Of a DNA stretch of 55,645 bases, positions 16,965 to 23,600 are shown one piece after another. The notes beneath the pieces are model-generated. The model worked only from the letters and a program-made list of their open reading frames with translations. It was not told the DNA's origin and did not search any database. The stretch comes from an uncultured Flavobacteriales bacterium. GTDB taxonomy: Bacteria > Bacteroidota > Bacteroidia > Flavobacteriales_D > Sanyastnellaceae. The position numbers and the translations under genes were made by a program. Positions within the stretch are counted from its first letter, which is position 1. Every line of letters starts with the position of its first letter. Location of the stretch: NCBI GenBank assembly GCA_938084585.1, contig CALKFF010000023.1, forward strand, positions 1-55,645, in the 5' to 3' direction.

Positions 16965-16994
16965 TTGTATCTACATCTATTGTGACTACATTTG
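16965..16994 (+). promoter_or_regulatory. marR promoter with overlapping 15-bp tandem repeat
   Basis: TTG at 16965-16967 and TACATTTG at 16987-16994 are separated by 19 bp, an excellent match to the Bacteroidota promoter TTG-N19-TAnnTTTG. The same 30 bp form two tandem 15-mers, TTGTATCTACATCTA and TTGTGACTACATTTG, identical at 11 of 15 positions. Repeats lying exactly on the promoter suggest an operator, most simply for the MarR protein itself. Transcription would start near 17000, which argues against the GTG at 16999 as start codon. Confidence 0.72.
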
Positions 16995-17022
16995 TAAGGT
17001 GAAAACGCCTCAAGCCATCCAA

Positions 17023-17460
17023 ATGACCTCCTTCGCTTCGCCGCAGGAGCAACTGGCGTTGACAGTTCTCCACACAGCCAGCACCATGTTGAACCACCAT
17101 CGTGCGCTGCTGAAGCCGCATGGCATCACGCCTGAACAATTCAACATACTTCGGATCCTCCGCGGCCAACACGGCCAACCCCTGGCGCTTCGGGACATCA
17201 GCGGACGCATGATTGACCGGAACAGCAACACGTCGCGCCTCGTGGACAAGCTGATGGCCAAAGGCCTCGTCCGACGTGAAACGTGCCCCAGCGACCGCCG
17301 CCGGGTCGACATCGCCCTGACGGAAGAAGGCGACGCACTCACCACCCAACTGAAAACGTTGATGGACGAGAACATGCGTTCACTTCAATCGGTTTGGTCT
17401 GAGGAAGACGCGCTCAAGGCCATCGACCTCTTGGACGCGTGGAACGACACACAACCCTGA
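17023..17460 (+). CDS. MarR-family transcriptional regulator
   Basis: This is a winged-helix dimeric regulator of 145 residues if translation begins at the ATG at 17023; a GTG at 16999 would add eight residues but coincides with the predicted transcription start. Signatures are the helix-turn-helix LALRDISGRMIDRNSNTSRL and the wing RRETCPSDRRRVDIALTEEG, with the usual Asp-Arg-Arg in the wing. MarR proteins usually repress their own gene and a neighbour in response to small ligands; the tandem repeats on its promoter are the likely target. The yceI-like gene starts 25 bp later and is probably co-regulated, a pairing common in Bacteroidota. Confidence 0.93.
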   Translation: MTSFASPQEQLALTVLHTASTMLNHHRALLKPHGITPEQFNILRILRGQHGQPLALRDISGRMIDRNSNTSRLVDKLMAKGLVRRETCPSDRRRVDIALTEEGDALTTQLKTLMDENMRSLQSVWSEEDALKAIDLLDAWNDTQP

Positions 17461-17485
17461 ACATTCAAACTCAATTCAACCTGCA

Positions 17486-18088
17486 ATGACCAAACTCATG
17501 ACCCTCTGTGCCACTGCTACGCTCACCCTCACCGCCTTCGCAAACAACGAAGAAGGCACCACCCGCTACAAAGTCGACGCCGCGGCGTCCGAAATCACAT
17601 GGCACGCCACAAAAGTGACTGGCGAGCACATGGGCACTGTCGGTCTGCTCAACGGATACATGTCTGTGGAAAACGGTGAACTCATCGCCGCCAACGTCAT
17701 TGCAAACATGGAGGCCATTGCCTGCACCGACCTCGAAGGAGAGTGGGGCGACAAGCTCATTGGACACTTGGTGAGCGAAGATTTCTTCCACGTGAGCGAG
17801 CACAAAACGAGCGCATTCTCGTTGCGTGAGTTGACCGCCACCCCAGACGGCGATGCGACACACTCGGTGACAGGCAACTTCACCATCCGCGGCATCACGC
17901 AAAGCGTGACCTTCCCTGCCAACGTGACTGAAAAGGACGGCACCCTGTCCGTCCAGGGCGAAGTCGTGCTCGACCGTTCTCAGTTCGACGTGAAGTACGG
18001 CTCAGGCTCGTTCTTCGACAACCTCGGAGACAACCTCATCCACGACAACTTCACCGTGGGCTTCAACCTGGTTGCTGCGGCGCAATAA
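17486..18088 (+). CDS. YceI-family periplasmic lipid-binding protein
   Basis: This is a 200-residue exported protein with a short signal peptide (MTKLMTLCATATLTLTAFA). YceI proteins fold as an extended lipocalin-like barrel that binds polyprenyl or other isoprenoid-like lipids in the periplasm. The family pattern is visible: YKVDAAASEITWHATKVTG, then GLLNGYMSVENGELIAANV, then GNFTIRGITQSVTFPANV, and the end FTVGFNLVA. The gene follows marR by 25 bp and ends at a strong bidirectional terminator. An in-frame ATG at 17498 is an alternative start but shortens the signal peptide. The ligand is unknown. Confidence 0.93.
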   Translation: MTKLMTLCATATLTLTAFANNEEGTTRYKVDAAASEITWHATKVTGEHMGTVGLLNGYMSVENGELIAANVIANMEAIACTDLEGEWGDKLIGHLVSEDFFHVSEHKTSAFSLRELTATPDGDATHSVTGNFTIRGITQSVTFPANVTEKDGTLSVQGEVVLDRSQFDVKYGSGSFFDNLGDNLIHDNFTVGFNLVAAAQ

Positions 18089-18109
18089 AGCCTGCGAATC
18101 CGCATTTTC

Positions 18110-18139
18110 AAAAGCCTGCCCTTCGGGGTGGGCTTTTTT
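18110..18139. terminator. bidirectional rho-independent terminator
   Basis: An 11-bp stem (AAAGCCTGCCC with GGGTGGGCTTT, two G-T pairs) closes a TTCG tetraloop and is followed by a run of six T. On the minus strand the same hairpin also ends in TTTT. It lies between the convergent yceI-like gene and the barrel protein gene, serving both. Confidence 0.88.
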
Positions 18140-19152
18140 CATTCAGGCAGGACAAGCCGGAGGTCCACTCCCGTCACCACTTGGGGCAGCCAAATCCTGG
18201 ACAAGGCCGACACCGATCCGGATGTCCACGTTGTTTCCGCCCACGTGCCCCGTCCCATCGGACTCGACCAAAACCAACCGATGTACCAACCAGGTGTCTC
18301 ATTCCCGGCGGCCTTTTGAATGCCGATCTCCGCCAACACCGGCACCGTCACAAAACGCGCTCGACCTTGATAAGCCTGCAACACCCGGTCGTCTTCGGCG
18401 GTTTGGACCAACATGGATGCGATGGTCTCGCTGGTCTTCCATTCCAACGCAACCCCACCGCTCGCCTGCAACTCCGTTCCGTTCCATCCCAACGGAATCC
18501 GAATGCCCCCCAACACAGGCAACCGGTACGCCAAACTCCTCAACTGAGGCAGCGTGTCCACGGTGGCAACGCCCAAGGTGTCGTTGGCGTAAGTCGACAC
18601 CACAAGATGCTCCCGCCGCACCCACTCGATGCCCCCGCCCAACGTCCACCCTTCACGCAACCGACGGTGAATCCTCAAGCCAAATTCTGTGCCCACCCGC
18701 GGCGTCCATGTGCTGGTCAATCCCTGGGTGGTCCCGTCCGCAGGCTCCATGCCCAACGCCTCGACGGGCACATGCACCCTTGACACCACGTCCAACTCCC
18801 AAGGCAACCCTGAAGGTTGGGCATGTGCGGTGGTGGAGGTCAACCATCCCAACACGGCCAGTCCGAGCACTGCGGCTGTGAACACGAGCAATCCCCATCG
18901 CCATCCCTTGTGTGGAATGAACGGGTCGCGGAATTCTCCATGCACCAAATTGTTCTCTCGGATGGTCACGCTGTCGTAGGTCTTGGCCACCCCAAACATC
19001 ACTTCTCCGTCTTCCTCATGGCGTTCAAAGCCGATGCCCGCCGCGGTCAGCCGCTCGGCAAACCGCGTGGCGTGCTCTGCCTCACGAAAAACGAACACCC
19101 GGTACCGGTTGTCTCCTGGATGGCTGTGATGGTTGACCCACCTCATCGTCAT
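18139..19152 (-). CDS. fused membrane-domain / outer-membrane beta-barrel protein, unknown function
   Basis: The protein has 337 residues. Residues 1-80 form a soluble domain (RYRVFVFREAEHATRFAERL, then FRDPFIPHKG) that resembles small single-span proteins seen in Bacteroidota. Residues 86-105 are a membrane segment ending in AHAQ at 109-112, which looks like a signal-peptidase site. Residues 112-337 alternate polar and hydrophobic with aromatic girdles (GLRIHRRLREGWTLGGGIEW), as in an outer-membrane beta-barrel, and end in a strand LRLVLPE. A signal-like segment in mid-protein is odd and suggests a fusion of two genes. The start chosen gives an ATGA overlap with the nitroreductase gene; an in-frame ATG at 19146 is possible. 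No function can be named. Confidence 0.75.
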   Translation of the reverse strand: MTMRWVNHHSHPGDNRYRVFVFREAEHATRFAERLTAAGIGFERHEEDGEVMFGVAKTYDSVTIRENNLVHGEFRDPFIPHKGWRWGLLVFTAAVLGLAVLGWLTSTTAHAQPSGLPWELDVVSRVHVPVEALGMEPADGTTQGLTSTWTPRVGTEFGLRIHRRLREGWTLGGGIEWVRREHLVVSTYANDTLGVATVDTLPQLRSLAYRLPVLGGIRIPLGWNGTELQASGGVALEWKTSETIASMLVQTAEDDRVLQAYQGRARFVTVPVLAEIGIQKAAGNETPGWYIGWFWSSPMGRGTWAETTWTSGSVSALSRIWLPQVVTGVDLRLVLPE

Positions 19153-19784
19153 CCTTTCAAGGTGGGCTTGAGCTCGTGCGCCTTCATGGCCGGTGCCTCT
19201 CCATCCTGCCATCGGGTGACAAATTCAAGCGGCATTCGGTGGCTCTTGGGCCAGTCCCCTGCGGGATAGCCCACGTAAAACAGGCCCATCACGGTGCCCT
19301 CCTCCGGGAGGCCAATCGCCTCCTTGACCTCAGGCCGGGTTATGAATTTGGGCGTCGTCCACTTCGCACCAAGGCCGTAAGCCGTGCACATCAAATGCAT
19401 GTTTTGCACCGCAGCTGCCACCGCCCAGGCGTTGTCTTCCTCTGAAATCCGACCTTCCGGATCGTGCACACGCCCCAGGCCAATCACACAGTTGCACGTG
19501 TCGAACCTGGCTTTCAGCCTGGCGACACGGGCCTCGTTCACCTTGTCGGGACCGACATGGCTGGCGTACCACAGCGGCAGCCCTTCCCGCAACACATTCA
19601 GTCCCTCCCCGGAAAAGACGGTGAACCTCCAAGGTTGGGTCATGCCATGCGTGGCCGCCCAAGTTCCTGCCCTCAAAATCTCTTCGACGATGTCTCGGTG
19701 CACTTTCCGTGGCCCCATGGCCTCCGGTGAAAAAGAGCGGCGGTCCTTCATCAAGGCCGCCACATCGCTCAGGTTGTGTCGCAT
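19149..19784 (-). CDS. nitroreductase-family FMN oxidoreductase
   Basis: A 211-residue cytoplasmic protein of the NAD(P)H:FMN nitroreductase fold. The N-terminal MKDRRSFSPEAM carries the RRS/F motif that holds FMN phosphate, AGTWAATHGMTQPWRFTVF is the second flavin-contact stretch, and VMGLFYVGYPAGDWPKSHR is the typical C-terminal GYP segment. Members reduce nitroaromatics, quinones or enones; the substrate here is unknown. A perfect -7 element lies just upstream at 19789-19796 and the stop overlaps the barrel gene, so the two are probably co-transcribed. Confidence 0.92.
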   Translation of the reverse strand: MRHNLSDVAALMKDRRSFSPEAMGPRKVHRDIVEEILRAGTWAATHGMTQPWRFTVFSGEGLNVLREGLPLWYASHVGPDKVNEARVARLKARFDTCNCVIGLGRVHDPEGRISEEDNAWAVAAAVQNMHLMCTAYGLGAKWTTPKFITRPEVKEAIGLPEEGTVMGLFYVGYPAGDWPKSHRMPLEFVTRWQDGEAPAMKAHELKPTLKG

Positions 19785-19788
19785 GGTT

Positions 19789-19796
19789 CAAAGGTA
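19789..19796 (-). promoter_or_regulatory. nitroreductase -7 promoter element
   Basis: The minus strand reads TACCTTTG, an exact TAnnTTTG. A TTG 17 bp upstream overlaps the end of the short-chain dehydrogenase gene; the spacing is slightly short. The predicted transcription start coincides with the ATG, so the message would be nearly leaderless. Confidence 0.5.
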
Positions 19797-19812
19797 GACC
19801 GACAACCCGGAC

Positions 19813-20604
19813 TCAACCCATCCAAGAGCCACTGTTGACGTCCAAGGCTTGTCCTGTGAACGTCGCCAGCCTCGGCTCAACTTCACCCTCGCCCAAGCCA
19901 GTAAACACGAAATCGACCCATTGTGCCATTTCCGCTGGCGTGGTCATTCGCAGGCTTGGCAAAATCGCCTCCTGCTGGGCCTTGCACTCCTCGAAGGACA
20001 GGCCCTGTGCGTCAGCCATCGACTGAATGCTGTTTCTCGCCATGTCGGTGTCCACCCAACCCGGGCACACCGCATTCACCATAATGCCTTGAGGCGACCA
20101 TTCCACAGCCAAAGACCTCACCAAGCCCAACAGCCCGGTCTTGCTGGTCACATACGCACTCTGTCCAGAAACCCCAAAACGCGCCAGGACACTGCTGGTG
20201 ACAAGCACCTGCTTCACGCCTTTTGACCGGTCCAAAAACGGCCGACTCGCCATGAGCGTGTTGTACGTACCCGTCAAATTCACACGGATGATGTCCTCCC
20301 AACGGTCGTCCTCGCCCCATTGGTTCCCTCCTCCGATGCCCGCATTGGCGAACACCCCGACAAGTGGATGCCTGCCCAATCCTGCCGTCTTGGTTTCCAA
20401 CGCTGCCACCAAGGCTTGGGCATCCGACACATCCACAGAAAGGGCTGCGTGCATGGCCGGCCTGTGCATGGCCGACCGCACCTTCTCCAACGCTTCCATG
20501 CGACGTCCCACAAGAAGGACACGAATTCCCTCACGCTGGGAAAGTCTCTGGGCCACTGCGGCCCCAATGCCGCTTCCCGCTCCTGTGATGAGTATTGAGT
20601 TCAT
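19813..20604 (-). CDS. short-chain dehydrogenase/reductase
   Basis: This is a 263-residue SDR oxidoreductase. The Rossmann cofactor loop TGAGSGIG is at 7-14, and VGRR after the second strand suggests NADP(H) preference. NAG is present in FANAGIGGG. The catalytic triad is visible as Ser in LVTSSVL, Tyr151 and Lys155 in SAYVTSK. PGWVDTDMA is the usual substrate-loop motif. It resembles 3-oxoacyl-ACP reductase-like SDRs, but SDR specificity cannot be read from sequence. It is upstream of the nitroreductase gene in the same orientation; a separate promoter for the latter suggests partial independence. Confidence 0.93.
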   Translation of the reverse strand: MNSILITGAGSGIGAAVAQRLSQREGIRVLLVGRRMEALEKVRSAMHRPAMHAALSVDVSDAQALVAALETKTAGLGRHPLVGVFANAGIGGGNQWGEDDRWEDIIRVNLTGTYNTLMASRPFLDRSKGVKQVLVTSSVLARFGVSGQSAYVTSKTGLLGLVRSLAVEWSPQGIMVNAVCPGWVDTDMARNSIQSMADAQGLSFEECKAQQEAILPSLRMTTPAEMAQWVDFVFTGLGEGEVEPRLATFTGQALDVNSGSWMG

Positions 20605-20610
20605 GAATTC

Positions 20611-20646
20611 AAAGAAACAAAAAGGCCCGGCTTGCGCCGGGCCTTT
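20611..20646 (-). terminator. rho-independent terminator of the Cys-rich protein gene
   Basis: A perfect 11-bp stem AAAGGCCCGGC / GCCGGGCCTTT with a 4-nt loop (20621-20646) is followed, in the minus direction, by a T-rich tract TTTTTGTTTCTTT. It ends transcription 22 bp after the stop codon of the large gene and sits directly upstream of the dehydrogenase start. Confidence 0.88.
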
Positions 20647-20667
20647 CCATTGTTTCAGTCGTTCAGA

Positions 20668-23600
20668 TCAGCACTCCTGACCGAATGCAGTCAAGAATTC
20701 GAGCAAGTCAGCAGTAGACACTGAGCCGTCGCCGTTCAAGTCTGCAGGACATGGGTTTGCGATTTCGAAGTTGCAAGAACCGTCGTCAATCACAGCGCCA
20801 TCGTCGTAGTTGGTCGCAGTTGCGTAAGTGCAGCCAGAGCATCCGTCGAACACACAGAGTGTGATGTCGGCAATGTTCGTGTCGGCGTTGTAGTTGCACG
20901 CTGATGGGATGTCACATCCCACAACGCACTGGTCGCCTGAACCCACGTTGAACGTTGCCACTTCACCAGCGCCACCCTGGACGAGTCCAGCAAACGCACC
21001 CGTGATGTTCCAAGAAATCTCAGATGGCCAAGAGCCCTCAGAAACTTCGATCACGTAGCAACCATCTGCCAAGCAGTAGCTGTCGGCGGCTGAAGTGCCC
21101 GCCACAATTGTGCCGGAACCAATCACATCGCCGCTCACAGAGCTCAAGATGTACTCAGCACCGTTCCAACCGTCTCCAAAGCTGTCCTCCATGTTGATGG
21201 TGACGCAGTTGTCGAAGCAGCAAGAGCCGTCCTCGATCGTGGCATCCGCATCGTAGTTGCACGCTGTGTTGTCCGTGCAACCCGCGCAAGACTCGTACTC
21301 ACAAGAGCCGTCATCGTCGGTTGCAGTCGCATCGTAGTTGCAAGCACCTTCTTCAGTGCAGCCGCAGATGGCGCCTCCAATGGAAGCGGTCACAGGCTGG
21401 TCGTCAGAACCGAACGATGAAGTTGAACCTCCCGCGGCGATGATGCCACCGTCGGCGTCAAGCAACTGCCATGACACCTCGCTTGGGTAAGAGCCTCCTT
21501 CCACAGAAATCTGGTAGCAGGCTGGAGCCAAGCAGAAGTAGTCGTAACCGTACTCCGCACCCTGGTAGTTGTCGTTGTCAACCGACCATGCGGCTTCCTC
21601 CAAGCTTCCGCTGGCAACCACGTCGCCGGCAAAGTTGGTCACAGAGTAAGTGGCTCCGTTCCAACCGTCGCCGAAGCTGTCCACCATGTAGAACGCCACT
21701 GGGGTTCCAGTTTCGTCTGGGCAGACGCAGCTGAAGAAATCACACTCCGTAGACACGTTGGCTTCTGGGTTGTAATCGCAGGCGACAGAGTTGGTGCAAC
21801 CCTCCACAACTGGAGCACAGTCGAAGGTCAAGTCGAACGTGCCCGCTGGTCCTGTTGAGCCCACGTAGACGTAGTACAACACACCTGGTTCAGAGATGAA
21901 CTCGAAGTTCACGTCGTCCGAGTCAAACAAGTCGCACGTGCCGGTGCCATCTGAACCGTCTGCAGTCGCGAAGCAAGTGAAGTCGCCTGCAACCACGATT
22001 GGATCCATGCTGTAAGCAGCCACAGAGATGGTGGTCGACGCAGAAGAAGAACCGGCCCCCACAGTGCCACCTCCGAGAGGGTTGCCAAGGGCGTCAGAGA
22101 AGCTGGCATAGCCAGAGTCCCATCCGTCGCCGTAGCTGTCAAACATGTTCAACGTGTAGTCGCCTTCTGCCAAGCAGATGCTGCCTGAGGTCTCGCTGCC
22201 TGAGGCCACGACCACGCTGTCCGCGTCAATCAAATCCCAAGACACCTCGCTTGGCCAAGCGCTGCCTCCGATCACGTAATCCACAGTGACGAGAGAGTCA
22301 CACGCATCCATTGGAGGCACCTCTGTTGAAGCGCCGCCGCACACGGTGTCTGCAGTGAAGATGCTGATCTTGCTGTCGATGGCAGATCCGCAAGTGCTGA
22401 GGTTGTGAAGTGAGCTGTCACCCACGAAGGTGTACCACACACCTGGGCCCACAGCCGCTGGGCAACCCGTCACGCCGTTGGGCGCGCCGCTGATGGTCGC
22501 ACCACCAGTCGATCCAGTGACCACAGTGTTGCACTCGAGTTCCACTGCGCCTGAGCAATCGTCGTTGGCAGGAATGTTGGAGAACAAGCAAGAGCCGTCG
22601 TCCTGGTTGGCCTCAGCGCTGTAGTTGTCGGCAGTGACGTCCGTGCAACCCAAGATGATGCCAGTTGTGGTGAACTCAAACTCACCGCAGGCAGACTGAT
22701 CGGTGGTAAAGATCAAGAAGTAGTAGTCGGTGTTCGGCTCGAGGTCCACGAAGGCCTCCACTGAACCAGCACAAGTGCCAGTCACCAAACCACAACCCAC
22801 GAAGTCCTCGATGTCTTCACACGTGTTGCCCTGGAGCATCATGAAGCCGAGGTTGTCGTTGCTGATGTTGGTGGCGTCGAACAGGAATGTGTCATAGTTC
22901 GAGCTGTTGAAGGTGAAGAACACACCGTACGCAGTCTCAGATCCTGCGTTCCAAGTGTAGATCTCTTCAGCGTTGGCACCGCAGAGGTTGCCCACGAACG
23001 TTTCACCAGTGACCTGAGCCACGGCGTTCTCACACTCGTCGTTGGATGGAGAAGTGGTGACTGAAGCGTCACAAGAAGCAGAGATCACGAAGTCGCTTCC
23101 GCCGTTTCCTTCCACGCGGACGTAGTAGTCCATGCCAGTCATGGCAGACCATGCGATGGTGCTGTGGAAGCCAGTCTCACATCCGTTGCCGTTGGTGGCA
23201 ATGCAAGTCAACGCTCCGTCCATGTCTTGGGTGAAGATCGCGATGTCAGTGCCGGTGGCGTAGTCTGTGTCCGCGTCGTTCAAAGGGGTGTCGCAAGTGC
23301 TGACCGTGATCTGCTGATCGGCGTCAGAGTTGAGGACGTACCACACGCCTGCAGCGCCCAACACGTCGTTTCCGTACTCGAAGCCTTCCAATCCTTCACC
23401 GTCTGTGGCGTATTGGATGGATCCGGAGGCACTCAAACCGCAAGCCAAAGCTTCCGCGTCGGCCACGTCGTCGTTGGCAGGTGGCAACTGGCAAGAGCCG
23501 TCGTCCACGCTCGCTGAAGGATCGAAGTTCAATCCAGCAGGATCGGTGCAACCCTCGAAACCACACTGGCCCGTGAGGGTGAAGTCCAATTCGTAAGTGA

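Noticed and set aside
16999-17022. GTG at 16999 as the marR start codon
   Set aside because: It coincides with the predicted transcription start of an excellent promoter; the ATG at 17023 keeps the whole MarR domain.
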